Assembly (NCBI GenBank): GCA_903231505.1
Contig: CAFBRK010000120.1
Location: 1-63,200, forward strand
DNA: 63,200 bases
DNA from: Olavius algarvensis associated proteobacterium Delta 3
GTDB lineage: Bacteria > Desulfobacterota > Desulfobacteria > Desulfobacterales > CAFBRK01
Reading direction: 5' to 3'
This document shows positions 1 through 8,937 of this stretch, piece after piece (positions within the stretch are counted from its first letter, which is position 1; each line of letters starts with the position of its first letter). The notes beneath the pieces were generated by a model, which saw only the letters and a program-made list of their open reading frames with translations, was not told the origin of the DNA and made no database searches. A program made the translations under genes and the position numbers.

Positions 1-484
1 GCACCACGCACTTGATTGTAAAAGACTTCATGGGGCGTCTGGTAAGTGAGACATTTTCTTGGCCTATGGTTGAGCATTCTCACTTTTAATGCAAGATCCT
101 GATCAGAGAATTTCTTAAAATCCATTCCCTCTCATGGCTGATGCGCATCCGCTTTGAGTTCAGATGGTCAATGGGCAAACGGCCACTGATCTCTTCAGGA
201 GACCAGTCCTGCTGGACTTTTTTATTCACATACGCGATGAGCCGACGATCGGAACGTTTGAAAATATGTCTGGGCCTGTAGGTTCTGGCGTTTGCCCAGT
301 CCTGAGCGGATTCATGCCAATAGACCGCGTCTTGGTCTAATGGGTGCCGGTTGCGGGTAACCTCTCGACTGATGGTGGTGTGATGCCGGCCGAGTCTGCG
401 ACCAATCTCTCGATAGCTTAGCCCGTATAGGACCAGATGATAGATGACATAGCGCTCCTCAAGTGCTAAATGACAATAGGGCAT
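1..484 (-). pseudogene. IS30-family transposase, internally deleted, runs off the left edge
   Basis: The ATG at 484 follows an AAGGAG ribosome binding site and opens an IS30-type N-terminus (LALEERYVIYHLV, then an HTH with YREIGRRLGRHHTTISRE). The reading continues to MRISHE near 135, where the DDE core should follow. Instead it runs into a frameshifted tail that stops at 86. In the next frame, positions about 130 down to 1 encode the family's C-terminal end (GMDFKKFSDQDL, then LNHRPRKCLTYQTPHEVFYNQ). The central catalytic region of the transposase, normally well over 100 residues, is therefore gone and the two ends are joined out of frame. It cannot be active. The element's outer end should lie near 565-590 (TGGTGCACTTTGAAG), but the other end is outside the window, so the inverted repeat cannot be confirmed. 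Confidence 0.85.
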
Positions 485-755
485 GATGGGCTCCTTCTGG
501 TTGTAAGGTTGGTGGTGCTTCCTCACGTTACCAGAACGCCTGTCATGTCCTCCGTTCATTTAATTGGTGCACTTTGAAGTTGAATCTACCAAACTTCTGT
601 GCCGCTTATACACATTTCTTGATTTGATAAATTTTTACTATGAAAAAAAACTATTGCTATTTAGAAAAATCATTTTAAAATTATCTAAAATACACAAACC
701 ATCTTCATATGGAAAACTTGATCGACAAACAGCTTGCCCTCTATTGTGAATTACT

Positions 756-2024
756 ATGACTATAGAAACCCTCCTTTCCAATGCTAAATCAACTTTTGAT
801 TTAAGAGAACCTAGTCACCAGGAAAGCTTGTACGCGCTGGCTGAAGCCTTGCTTGAAATGTCAAATTTAAACTCCGAGGATTTACACAGGGTTGGAAGGC
901 GGTCGGATACCCCATTGGAGTTCAAGATAGCGGTAAAACTGGTGGATTCCCGTCAATATCTTTTAAAGACACAAACACCGCTCAATATCGGTGTTGTTTA
1001 TGCTATGTGGGGCGAACACAATCGATTGCTTCCTAAAAGTAAAAGTAATCCCAACGGGGAGGATTCCCTGCGTACCAAGATTAGACAACTGGATTGGGTG
1101 ACTGAAGACACTCCCATAGACTGGACGCTATATGTCGCGGATGACGGCTGTCCTCATGCCAGCGGGAAAATTGCTATACAGGTAACTGACTCACATCCCC
1201 TTAAAAACAAAGTTAAAGTACTGTTTTTAAATGACGCGGTTCCCACCCAAAACGGTCCGTTGAGAGAACTGAGGTCGGCAGACGATTCACGCAAGGCCGG
1301 TGCGATCATTTTAGGCTGCATGCACGCCATCACGGACGGTAAAGATGCGGTGATATACACGGATGCGGACAACTCTGTACATTTAGGGCAGATCGGACTG
1401 TTACTGCGACCGTTTATCGAAGACAACTGCCGGGTCGTATTGGGCAACCGCAAACATCCCGATGCCGTGTTGGTGAAAGAAGAGGGGCGCTGGGGGATCG
1501 GCATCAAACTGCTGCGTCACATGCAGCGCATGGTGGCCCAAGCCATCATTTCGCGTAACATTTTAGATACGCAGGCTGCTTTCAAATTGTATGAAAGAAG
1601 TTTACTGCGAAAGATCATTGCCAATCCAACGGTGTTCGATTTTTCTTTTGACACCGATTGGCTGCTGGCGACGATTCGCATGGAGGAACCTTTTAAACAG
1701 GTACCCTTTGCCTTTATCGACTCCTTTGCTGAATCGGCATCCATTACCCAAGGATCGATGACGACTTGGGAAACACTGCTCATGGGATTAGTGAAAGCGG
1801 TACGCCGACACCAGATTCCTCACAACGAAGAGATGGCACGCGTACTGAAAGCGGAGATCCACAGTTCAGCTGATCTTGATATACTGATTCATCACCTACC
1901 ACCCGAGTTGATAGAGGCAGATGCTTCAGCACTTGGCGATCCGGCCTTGATGAGTCCCGAGGCTGTGCAAGCATGGATTCAGAAACTCAAGGCAGAGGCT
2001 TCCGCTGACCTGAAAAAAGCATAA
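756..2024 (+). CDS. GT-A fold glycosyltransferase-like protein (GT2-like)
   Basis: A 422-residue soluble protein with no signal peptide or membrane segment. A nucleotide-sugar binding domain is suggested by a beta-strand followed by VADDG near residues 127-131 and by the metal-binding DAD motif at 203-205 (YTDADNSVH), as in GT2 dolichyl-phosphate-sugar synthase-like enzymes. The segment FDTDWLLATIRM resembles the later acceptor-side region of such enzymes. The N-terminal 100 residues do not match anything I recognise. The start has only a weak ribosome binding site (AATTACT before ATG). The gene stands alone between an IS remnant and an intergenic repeat, so context gives no substrate. A nucleotidyltransferase-like role is possible but less likely. 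Confidence 0.6.
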   Translation: MTIETLLSNAKSTFDLREPSHQESLYALAEALLEMSNLNSEDLHRVGRRSDTPLEFKIAVKLVDSRQYLLKTQTPLNIGVVYAMWGEHNRLLPKSKSNPNGEDSLRTKIRQLDWVTEDTPIDWTLYVADDGCPHASGKIAIQVTDSHPLKNKVKVLFLNDAVPTQNGPLRELRSADDSRKAGAIILGCMHAITDGKDAVIYTDADNSVHLGQIGLLLRPFIEDNCRVVLGNRKHPDAVLVKEEGRWGIGIKLLRHMQRMVAQAIISRNILDTQAAFKLYERSLLRKIIANPTVFDFSFDTDWLLATIRMEEPFKQVPFAFIDSFAESASITQGSMTTWETLLMGLVKAVRRHQIPHNEEMARVLKAEIHSSADLDILIHHLPPELIEADASALGDPALMSPEAVQAWIQKLKAEASADLKKA

Positions 2025-2558
2025 TTTTCGGTAAGGGCTCTCAATCGGAACTGACAGATGTATTCTTAGAATTGATTCTCTCGGATCCAGTATTTTTGGT
2101 CTTTCCCAGATTCCTGTTTTTGTAGGACGATTTGCTAATGCAGTGCGGCAATGGCGTCAAAGGAGGGAAAACCATTTGTTGTGTTGAAAATCTGAACGGA
2201 TCTGGATAATTATCGTTTCTGGCAAGTTACCTGCCCCTGGACCTCCTAAACCGCCCTACTTTCGCCCCCTACATATTGTGCTAGCCTCATCGGGCCTGAA
2301 AGGTGTGAATTAGAATATTCCTCACCCAGATGGCAGCAGCTGTTAGAGAGAATTGTTGGCAATATTCCTCAGTTCAGATATCCTAAACATACATGGAGAT
2401 CTAGCGTCTTTGTGATATTGGCAAGGTATCTGTTATCAAACAATTTGAGAAAAAGCTAAAACTGGAACTTGATTTTGGTGATAATTAAAATGCAAAATAC
2501 ACGCAGGCTGCAAATAACATGTTCGGCAAGTAAGGATCATAATGAACATTAGAATAAA
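2025..2558. other. Intergenic region with a repeat family B copy
   Basis: No convincing gene is seen. Positions 2082-2220 are a copy of repeat family B (begins CGGATCCAGTATTTTTGGTC, ends near TCTGGATAATTATCG), closely matching 43586-43730. The remainder is AT-rich and carries no recognisable ORF or RNA. Confidence 0.6.
2082..2220 (+). repeat. Interspersed repeat family B, copy 1
   Basis: Shares blocks CGGATCCAGTATTTTTG, GCAGTGCGGCAATGGCGTCAA, GAAAACCATTTGTTGTGTTG and ATCTGGATAATTATCG with 43586-43730. Shorter matches occur at 8697-8755 and 24749-24780. All copies read in the plus direction. Confidence 0.75.
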
Positions 2559-3200
2559 ATGTCGATTGATCGATCGGTTCTGATTGCCATGGATCAACCT
2601 TTGATAGTCATAAGGGCTGGTAACCCAACTTACGATGAAGGTCTATTATGTGGTCGTTATCTAAACGAAGCTGCAGAAGGATTTTTCCGTTTTATGCTTG
2701 GTCGCCAGTTTGCGCAAATTATAGCAAAGGCCTATACTCAACCAAACCACAGCTACTCCTTTCAAAATGTGTCTTTTGCCGAAAAAGATAGTAGCATCGT
2801 TGGAATGGCTTTAGGATTTACTTCCAAGCAGTATCGACATTTTTCTGATCAGCCACTAAAAGAGGCTGCCGGGAGCCTCAATTTTCGAATGAAAGCCGTG
2901 AAAATGCTTTTTGCACCAATGTTGAGAATTATTGAGACCATTGACGATGGTGATTTCTACTTATTAGCTATGGCTATCGACAAAGATCTCCGCGGCAAGG
3001 GAGTTGGTTCATCCTTGATGAACTGTATTAAAGAGCGGGCTCGAGCAAACGGATCGGCCCGACTATCCCTTGATGTTTCGGCAAACAATGAAATTGCCCG
3101 CCAAGTTTACGAAAACTGGGGGATGAGGGTTGAATCGCAGTGGCCCAAGCGTTTGCCCTTACCAGGATTGAGATTCTATCGAATGGTGAAGGGGATTTAA
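2559..3200 (+). CDS. GNAT family N-acetyltransferase
   Basis: A 213-residue protein of the Gcn5-related acetyltransferase fold, which transfers an acetyl group from acetyl-CoA to an amine. The acetyl-CoA pyrophosphate loop is RGKGVG at residues 145-150, preceded by the beta-4 strand LLAMAID. It is followed by LSLDVSANNEIARQVYENWGM, the classic beta-5/alpha-4 segment. The first 130 residues are an N-terminal domain with no clear family signature. The start is uncertain: ATG 2559 lacks a good ribosome binding site and ATG 2589 (MDQPLIVIRAG) is also possible. The substrate is unknown; both flanks are repeat-rich spacers. Confidence 0.8.
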   Translation: MSIDRSVLIAMDQPLIVIRAGNPTYDEGLLCGRYLNEAAEGFFRFMLGRQFAQIIAKAYTQPNHSYSFQNVSFAEKDSSIVGMALGFTSKQYRHFSDQPLKEAAGSLNFRMKAVKMLFAPMLRIIETIDDGDFYLLAMAIDKDLRGKGVGSSLMNCIKERARANGSARLSLDVSANNEIARQVYENWGMRVESQWPKRLPLPGLRFYRMVKGI

Positions 3201-3659
3201 ACCCTCAGTATGGAATATCGGACGTTCTTCACATTTGCATATTTCGATCTTTCCTTTTTAGATACGACGACTACAGAATAGGGGACATAAAACATTTGAG
3301 GGAAAGCGGGGGGCATGTTTTTATGGTGTTTATTTGGGTGCTGAAAGAGAAACACTAATATATCGGGTCGCACCAAGCTATCTTGCTGTAATCAAATGGA
3401 AAATATTAAAAAACAGCTTGAAATTCTGGCTTAGGAGCCCAGTTTTGCTGCCAAAATGACCGGTCTAAGGTATGATCCGAATTCCAGGGGATCGTGTTTT
3501 CAGGGAATTGACCATGATCGGTGCTTTGATAGGGCCTACGTAACCTCTTAACCGATAGGCTGAATCGTTGCCTTCTGTTACCTTCCTGCCTCGCGCACGT
3601 CCGTGGAGCAGTTCATTTATCCGGTTAACGTAACCCTTGGTTATCGTGGTGCGACCCCA
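3201..3659. other. Intergenic region holding a repeat family A element with inverted ends
   Basis: From 3365 the plus strand reads GGGTCGCACCAAGCTATC, a family A left end. An A-type right end (GACCGGTCTAAGG) finishes near 3473. A second left end lies in inverted orientation at 3658-3640 (GGGGTCGCACCACGATAAC on the minus strand). The two outward-facing ends delimit about 295 bp, as in a miniature inverted-repeat element. The inverted end coincides with the point where the minus-strand response regulator loses its sequence. Confidence 0.6.
3365..3658 (+). repeat. Repeat family A element with terminal inverted repeats (copy A1)
   Basis: Imperfect inverted termini (left GGGTCGCACCAAGCTA, right end reading GGGGTCGCACCACGATAA on the opposite strand) enclose a family A right-half sequence. 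This is the only copy in the window with a recognisable inverted partner end. Confidence 0.55.
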
Positions 3660-3724
3660 AGAATGACTTTATTCCCTGCCGCAGCATCGTGTGGTCATCG
3701 GCCACCATAATTCGATAGGCGTTC
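3616..3724 (-). pseudogene. Response regulator receiver fragment (NarL-type), truncated
   Basis: Directly after the kinase on the minus strand, a GTG start at 3724 overlaps the kinase stop codon (TAGTG). The frame reads VNAYRIMVADDHTMLRQGIKSFLG, the first strand and helix of a receiver domain (conserved acidic DD). After about 24 residues the sequence changes to the left end of repeat A1 and stops (SHHDNQGLR*). The phosphoacceptor aspartate and the LuxR-type DNA-binding domain are missing. This was almost certainly the kinase's partner regulator, destroyed by the repeat or by a deletion ending in it. Confidence 0.75.
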
Positions 3725-3725
3725 A

Positions 3726-5666
3726 CTATTCGCCCCCTTTTTTATCGATTGGGATGGTCAAGGAAATCCAGGCGCCTTGACCTTTCCGGCTGAATCTTTC
3801 AAGGGGTCCCCCTAAGATCCGGGTGCGTTCTTCCATGGTGGTCAGACCCAACCCCTTTTCCGGCCAACTCCTGGCCGCAACTTCCTGCATGTCAAATCCT
3901 GTTCCATTATCTTTCACCATAAATGAAACGCTGTTTTTCGTTTTCTTTATGCTCACCGATACATGGGTGGCTCGGGAGTGTTTTCTGATGTTTGTTAAGG
4001 CCTCCTGAAAGATCCGGTAAATGATAATCTGGGCTTCTTCAGAGAAAAAATTGTCGATATTCTCCAAGTCAGAAGAGACATTAATTTGGGTTTGGTCGGT
4101 AAAATCCTGGATCATCCATTTAAGTGTGGCGGATAAACCTAAATCTTGAAGTATGGTCGGGCTCAAACCGCGGGAAATTCTACGGATATTTTCAACGATA
4201 TTATCCAGAAGTTGTTGGGTGCTTTTGCACTCTTCTTTGATCCCTTTTTGATCTTCTGCAAGTCTATTCTCGATGGATTGTAGCTGGATTTTCAGGAACG
4301 CGAGATCTTGCCCCAATTCATCGTGCAATCCGAAGGAAATTCGCTGCCGTTCTTGTCCCTGGGCTTTGAGAAGGCTGGAAGACAAGTATCGGAGTTTTTC
4401 TTCTGAATCTCTAAGTGCCTTTTCAACTTTGAGACGTTCGACAATGTTTCCCAATCGTTGAGCAATCGCATCGATCAGATTCCGCTCCTCTTTGATGAAA
4501 GGCCCCTCATATCTCTTCGGCTTTTCTTCCAGGTAACAGACCATCAAAGAAGCGATACGCTTTCCACTCGAAATAATATCGCTTTTAAGCTTCCAGGCGG
4601 TTTCTTTGAAATTTTCTGTTCTCGATTCGCACCCGCCTATATTTATGCATGCGCAGGCAATTTCCGGATACTGGAAGGCCTGAGGAATGATGTCCACAAT
4701 TCTCTGAAATATTTCAATACCCAAGACCCTGGGCGATTCTATAATTTTTGAGATGCCATAGAGACAATTTAGCTCCTTGACTCTCTCGACAAGCTCATGG
4801 GACCTTTTCTTTAACGCATCTTCTGCCTGCTTGCGGTCAGTGATATCAAAAACGGTTACTTGAATGGCGTCTTTTCCCCACCCTTGGACCCGCTTTGTCC
4901 TGTTATCCAGCCAAACCGAGGAGCCATCCTTTTTTATCCCTTGGTATTCATACTGAGTTGGAGCCCATTCGTCCTTTACACGAGCATTCATATACCCGAT
5001 AAGCCGATCTTGTTCAGAGGAAGCAATCTGAGAAAGCACCGTGTCCATCTCGAGTATTTCCGTAATGGAGTAACCGAAAATATCGGCGTAGGCTTGGTTC
5101 ACAAAGACCGGTTTTAAGTTGCGATGAATTAGCACTCCTTGGATAGAGCCTTCAATCAGATGGCGAAAGCGCCTCTCACTCTTCCGAAGCGCAGTTTCGG
5201 CCCGTTTGCGCTTGTCTATGTCATGAACCACAGTTACTCTGACATCTCTACCTTTATATTTTGTCATTTTGCCGCAGATCTCGACTTGAAAGGTCGTTCC
5301 ATCTTTTCTTTGCGCAACTGCTTCATACGGTTCCTCATATCCCGTCAGCATATTGAATTCTACGAGTTCCTTGGATTCCGGTGCGATGATATCTGATCCG
5401 AATATCCCTATTAGCTCGTCATAATCATAGCCGAACATTTCAGTGGCTCTATGATTTGTCTCTATGCAAACGCCTCTTTCCGAAAGAAATATCGCTTCAA
5501 AGGTTGCATCAGCCAACGCGCGAAACCGTAGCTCGCTATCCCGCAGCATCTCCTCCGTCTGCTTGTGTGTCGAGGTGTCTTTCGCCACCCGCTTGCCTTC
5601 AACAATTTCCCTTTCTATGCGTTTGACCCTTTGTCCCAATTCTTCAGAAGATGGTCCCTTTGCCAT
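3726..5666 (-). CDS. PAS-domain sensor histidine kinase (NarL/DegS-type)
   Basis: A 646-residue cytoplasmic sensor kinase. The order is: N-terminal coiled segment, PAS1 at about 40-155, PAS2 at about 160-285 (each ending in a D(I)(D/T)(K/D)RK motif), a GAF-like region at about 300-410, and a HisKA_3 dimerisation domain with the phosphoacceptor H448 (RISFGLHDELGQD). An HATPase follows (FQEALTNIRKHSRATH N-box, DNGTGFD G1, GLGLTTMEER G2). No membrane segment is visible, so the signal is probably internal and sensed through PAS. The downstream partner regulator is only a fragment (3616-3724), so the kinase is either orphaned or talks to a regulator elsewhere. The ATG at 5666 has AAGGGAAAC upstream. 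Confidence 0.9.
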   Translation of the reverse strand: MAKGPSSEELGQRVKRIEREIVEGKRVAKDTSTHKQTEEMLRDSELRFRALADATFEAIFLSERGVCIETNHRATEMFGYDYDELIGIFGSDIIAPESKELVEFNMLTGYEEPYEAVAQRKDGTTFQVEICGKMTKYKGRDVRVTVVHDIDKRKRAETALRKSERRFRHLIEGSIQGVLIHRNLKPVFVNQAYADIFGYSITEILEMDTVLSQIASSEQDRLIGYMNARVKDEWAPTQYEYQGIKKDGSSVWLDNRTKRVQGWGKDAIQVTVFDITDRKQAEDALKKRSHELVERVKELNCLYGISKIIESPRVLGIEIFQRIVDIIPQAFQYPEIACACINIGGCESRTENFKETAWKLKSDIISSGKRIASLMVCYLEEKPKRYEGPFIKEERNLIDAIAQRLGNIVERLKVEKALRDSEEKLRYLSSSLLKAQGQERQRISFGLHDELGQDLAFLKIQLQSIENRLAEDQKGIKEECKSTQQLLDNIVENIRRISRGLSPTILQDLGLSATLKWMIQDFTDQTQINVSSDLENIDNFFSEEAQIIIYRIFQEALTNIRKHSRATHVSVSIKKTKNSVSFMVKDNGTGFDMQEVAARSWPEKGLGLTTMEERTRILGGPLERFSRKGQGAWISLTIPIDKKGGE

Positions 5667-6080
5667 GGCAATGTTTCCCTTATGATCTCACGGTCTAAAA
5701 TAGTTAACAATGAATAGCGTTCTGTCGATAATCCGGTTAAAGCATCACGAATGGTTCAGGGCGGACCAGCGGCAGCTTTTTTAAATAGGGAATATATAAT
5801 GCCCCGAGATGGTTAGTCCGCATATTGCACCAAAAAGTATAGCGAAATTTCCTATAATATGTAAAAATTCAGTTGGTTACGCTGAACAATAAAGGAATTT
5901 TCGCCATGGCACTTTTTAACACGACTCCGATTGAATTCTCAAGTTGTAAAGGCCGAAAAGGTAAGGGTCAAATGTATTTGCGGGACATTCTATAGTCCCT
6001 CCGTCAAGCAGTTTTTTAAAGTCATTAATATCAAACAGGTATGCTCAATCGCATTTAAAGGGCGCACGGCTCCTTCTGTT
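5667..6080. other. Intergenic region with repeat family D hairpin
   Basis: No gene is supported. A short plus-strand ORF at 5931-6149 overlaps the repeat and lacks any family match. Positions 5982-6030 are a family D hairpin repeat. Confidence 0.55.
5982..6030 (+). repeat. Hairpin repeat family D, copy 1
   Basis: GGGACATTCTATAGTCCC forms a short stem and is followed by TCCGTCAAGCAGTTTTTTAAAG. The same hairpin plus CCGTCAAGCAG-T-run module recurs at 25707, 62151 and 62818, always on the plus strand. A stem followed by a T-run could act as a transcription terminator. Confidence 0.7.
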
Positions 6081-6191
6081 TTACTTCTTTCGGCGAGTTT
6101 CTCTAACTTGTACGAGGACAAAGGCGGCGGTTGCCGCTACCAGGATTAACGCAGCCGTGCCGATAAGTAGATTCCGCTTACGGGCTTTCAT
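6081..6191 (-). CDS. 36-residue single-span membrane protein coupled to the OYE gene
   Basis: The ATG at 6191 overlaps the stop of the flavin oxidoreductase (ATGA). The predicted peptide starts MKARKRN, has one hydrophobic helix of about 20 residues (LLIGTAALILVAATAAFVLV) and a basic tail ending ETRRKK. The arrangement (basic ends, a single membrane helix, translational coupling) is typical of a real small membrane protein. The function is unknown, and homologues would be needed to rule out a chance ORF. Confidence 0.5.
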   Translation of the reverse strand: MKARKRNLLIGTAALILVAATAAFVLVQVRETRRKK

Positions 6192-7309
6192 TTTTTAGCG
6201 GCCTTTTCCCGCTCCTTCTTCTCGACCACACAATAAATACCGCCTTCTTCGATGCCGGCCATAAAGCATTTGTTGCATGATATACACTCGGCAGGTCGGC
6301 GGTCGCCCTTGATCCAGCGATTGGGCAGACCGGGTTCCCGAATCAGGGGCCGGGCCATGGAAATGTAATCCAGGCTGTCTTCCCGGATTGCTTTTTCGGC
6401 GATTTCATAGGACCGGAATCCACCCACCACCATTATCGGGCAACGGACTTCCGCTTTGACTTTGAGGGATAGCTCCAGGTTATAGGCCTCCTTTTCCGGC
6501 TTGTTGATCTTCCCGCGTGCCGGGTTTTTCTCCCCCGACGCCGGGGTGCCGGCAGAGATCTCGATGGCATCCATGCCGGCGTCTGCCAATTGTTTCGCGG
6601 CATAAGCCGCATCGTCAACTTCCAACCCCCCGTCCACATGATCCGCGGCATTTAGTTTGATGAGCACAGGATAATCCGTGCCCACCGTCTCCCTCACAGC
6701 GCTGTACACCTCCATCAGAAACCGGCAGCGGTTTTCCCGGCTGCCCCCGTATTCATCCGTGCGACGGTTGGTGAGGGGGGAAAGAAACTGGTTAATCAGA
6801 TAACCGTGGGCGCCGTGCAGTTGAAGGGCATCAAAACCCCAGGCTTTGGCCCGTCGCGCCGCTGCTCCGAATGCTGATACAATGGCATCGATGTCATCTT
6901 TCGAGAGTTCCGCCGGCTCCTCCGGAAATTGGTCTACCTTGACCGCTGACGGAGCCACGGGCTGCTGGCCGGCGGCATTCGTATCCGTCTCGCCGCCAGC
7001 ATGGACCAGCTGAATTGCCACCTTACCGCCGGCATCGTGTACGGCGCGGGTCAACTTTTCATACTCACCCGCAAAAGCGTCTGTATGGATACCCATCTTG
7101 CCTGGCAGCTGTTTGCCTTCCGGCCGAACAAAGGCATAGCCCGAAATGATCAGGCCGACACCGCCGCGTGCCAGATCCCGGTACCAGTTGACGACCTTCT
7201 CCGTCGGCTTGCCATCCGGCTCGCACATGCCTTCCCACGTGGCTGATCGAACCATGCGGTTTTGCAACGTCATTTCGTTGATTTTCGTGGTTTCGAATAG
7301 AGTTGCCAT
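6188..7309 (-). CDS. Old yellow enzyme family NADH:flavin oxidoreductase
   Basis: A 373-residue FMN-dependent TIM-barrel ene-reductase-like protein. Family motifs include FDALQLHGAHGYLINQFLSP (substrate-binding HxxH region), TDEYGGSRENRCRF, and the C-terminal FMN phosphate loop (MVVGGFRS, then DYISMARPLIREP). The C-terminus carries four cysteines at about 342, 345, 348 and 360 (CISCNKC...C), reminiscent of the 4Fe-4S site of 2,4-dienoyl-CoA reductase-type enzymes but with one residue fewer between the second and third Cys. The C-terminal FAD/NAD(P) domain of those enzymes is absent. The strong ribosome binding site AAGGAGGG precedes ATG 7309. The substrate is unknown. Confidence 0.9.
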   Translation of the reverse strand: MATLFETTKINEMTLQNRMVRSATWEGMCEPDGKPTEKVVNWYRDLARGGVGLIISGYAFVRPEGKQLPGKMGIHTDAFAGEYEKLTRAVHDAGGKVAIQLVHAGGETDTNAAGQQPVAPSAVKVDQFPEEPAELSKDDIDAIVSAFGAAARRAKAWGFDALQLHGAHGYLINQFLSPLTNRRTDEYGGSRENRCRFLMEVYSAVRETVGTDYPVLIKLNAADHVDGGLEVDDAAYAAKQLADAGMDAIEISAGTPASGEKNPARGKINKPEKEAYNLELSLKVKAEVRCPIMVVGGFRSYEIAEKAIREDSLDYISMARPLIREPGLPNRWIKGDRRPAECISCNKCFMAGIEEGGIYCVVEKKEREKAAKK

Positions 7310-7923
7310 GCTGTCCCTCCTTCAGTGTTTAATTGGGTTCGGACCAAGATAACAAAGACTAAAGGGTCCAAGGGTCCATCCTTCGACGCGCTTCGCTTGC
7401 TCAGGACAAGCGGGGCCAAGGAGTCAAGTGAAAGGATGAACTGAGGTTTACCTGACTTTTGGCAGCGCCGGAGGCGACCAGGCTTCCAAGGTGCGTCAAG
7501 GCGATCAAGGATTTTAGAATTCATAATAGGCCCTGATTTTTGCCTTAGATCGCTCATTTTAATATCGAAAACACCGGTCTAAACCTCCTCGAACAGCCCC
7601 TCGGATTGTAAATTCATCTGAATAGATCGTTATCGAAACAGGACTCGAATTCAGACGATCGGGTATACCACTATATCCATACCTGTTGACAGGCCTGCCG
7701 TGGTGCATAGCATAAATAGGTCGTTTTGTTGACTGTGGATCGTCCCCATCTCGTGACCTTAGACTTTCTCATCAGCAACTCTTTTTCGAACCGCCCCTTC
7801 TCGCGATCCAATTAATAACCAAAGCGACACACACAAGGACATCCCATTGTCCACATCCATGTTAGACGTTAAGGTCATTCATTTCATCTTGATTAAATAA
7901 CATATCTGACGAGGTAACGAGCC
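7310..7923. other. Intergenic region with expanded repeat A2
   Basis: Repeat A2 occupies about 7337-7585. The rest (7586-7923) has no recognisable gene. The only notable site is the GAGGTAACGAG ribosome binding site of the next gene. Confidence 0.55.
7337..7585 (+). repeat. Repeat family A, expanded copy A2
   Basis: Left module TTCGGACCAAGATAAC, right module AGGCCCTGATTTTTGCCTTA then ATATCGAAAACACCGGTCTAA. Between them lies an insert with CTCAGGACAAGCGG, GGCGCCGGAGGCGACC-like and GGTGCGTCAAGGCGATCA segments that is also present in copies A4, A6 and A7. Confidence 0.75.
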
Positions 7924-8205
7924 ATGGCAACTGTGATTATACGACACAAGGTAGAAGAGTTTGCTAAGTGGAAACGCGGATACGATGAAGCCGACTGGCT
8001 TCGCAAGCAACATGGTATCACTTATGCCAGCGTTCATCGGGCAGAAGCCGATCCCAATGAAGTCATTGCAGTACATCAATTCAAAGACATGAAAGGGGCA
8101 AAGGATTTTGTCAGTGCCGTCCCCCAGCTAATGGAAACTATCGGGGTGCTCGGAAAACCAGAGATATGGTTTGCCGAGGATCTGGAGCAGGTCTCTTATT
8201 CATAG
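7924..8205 (+). CDS. Small ferredoxin-like alpha/beta-barrel (ABM-like) protein
   Basis: A 93-residue protein with an excellent ribosome binding site (GAGGTAACGAGCC before ATG). The pattern MATVIIRHKVEEFAKWKRGYDE, a variable middle with ITYASVHR, then NEVIAVHQFKDMKGAKDFVS matches dimeric alpha/beta barrel proteins related to antibiotic-biosynthesis monooxygenases and similar stress-responsive small proteins. There is no obvious catalytic residue, so a specific reaction cannot be assigned. It is followed 175 bp later by another small protein of comparable size on the same strand. Confidence 0.7.
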   Translation: MATVIIRHKVEEFAKWKRGYDEADWLRKQHGITYASVHRAEADPNEVIAVHQFKDMKGAKDFVSAVPQLMETIGVLGKPEIWFAEDLEQVSYS

Positions 8206-8380
8206 GCTAGCCGAGAGCGGGCGTCATTTTTAAAGTTTGATTCCTGCTCTCAGCTTACAGCTCTATTATTTCAAGGACAACCGCAAGATATGTAACGCAA
8301 GAACGCTGTGCCTGAAATGAACGCAAGCAAATATCTATCCGACAACAAGCAATAACTAAATCAAGCGAAGGAGAACCGTT

Positions 8381-8674
8381 ATGAAAATCATGTTAACCTT
8401 CCAGCTTCATGAAAACAAATTGCATGACACCCTGACGATGTTTTCTCATATGACAACTGAGCAGGAGCAGGCGCTCATGGGTGAAAAACTTAAGCTGCTG
8501 GGAAGATGGCATAACCTGGTCAGCGGAGAAGGTTTTGCTCTTTTTGAGTGTGACAGCGCTGAAGCGGTCTCGGCTTACGCATTGAATTGGAATAAATACA
8601 TGGATCTGGAGGCCGCGGTGGTAGTGGACGATGATGAAGCCAAGGCAATTGGTAACGCAATGAGCAGCGAGTAA
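8381..8674 (+). CDS. DUF3303-like small protein
   Basis: A 97-residue soluble protein. The segments MKIMLTFQLHENKLHDTL, LLGRWHNLVSGEGFALFECD and the C-terminal VVVDDDEA match my memory of DUF3303, a ferredoxin-like fold of unknown function. GAAGGAGAACCGTT before ATG is a good ribosome binding site. It may be cotranscribed with the ABM-like gene upstream. Confidence 0.65.
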   Translation: MKIMLTFQLHENKLHDTLTMFSHMTTEQEQALMGEKLKLLGRWHNLVSGEGFALFECDSAEAVSAYALNWNKYMDLEAAVVVDDDEAKAIGNAMSSE

Positions 8675-8696
8675 TTTTTATGAATTGTTGCCCAGC

Positions 8697-8755
8697 CGGA
8701 TCCAGTATTTTTGGTCTTTCCCCGATTACAGTATCAGAACGATTCGAGCCTTTTT
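8697..8755 (+). repeat. Repeat family B, short copy
   Basis: CCGGATCCAGTATTTTTGG then TCTTTCCCCGATT and AACGATTCGAG match the 5' part of the 43586-43730 copy. The downstream part of the family is missing. Confidence 0.6.
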
Positions 8756-8937
8756 TGGGTCTCGGATAAAATTGGGCAAATGCCATTTCTTTCAGCGGGA
8801 TACCCAGTGCGTTCCTTAGCCCGAACGTTGCATGAAATCTTTTCAGCAAGTGGATAAAAAGGAACGACATTCATGTATTATATATGATTTTGGGGCATTC
8901 AGTCACAGTACAAACTGTTGCACGCAATTACTGAAAA

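Noticed and set aside
564..749. 61-codon plus-strand ORF
   Set aside because: AT-rich spacer overlapping the expected IS30 end, with no ribosome binding site or family features.
3640..3658. GTGCGACC as the 5' end of a group II intron
   Set aside because: No reverse transcriptase, domain V or intron structure; it is explained by the inverted end of repeat A1.
5931..6149. 72-codon plus-strand ORF
   Set aside because: Runs through a family D hairpin and opposite the small membrane ORF; no coding features.
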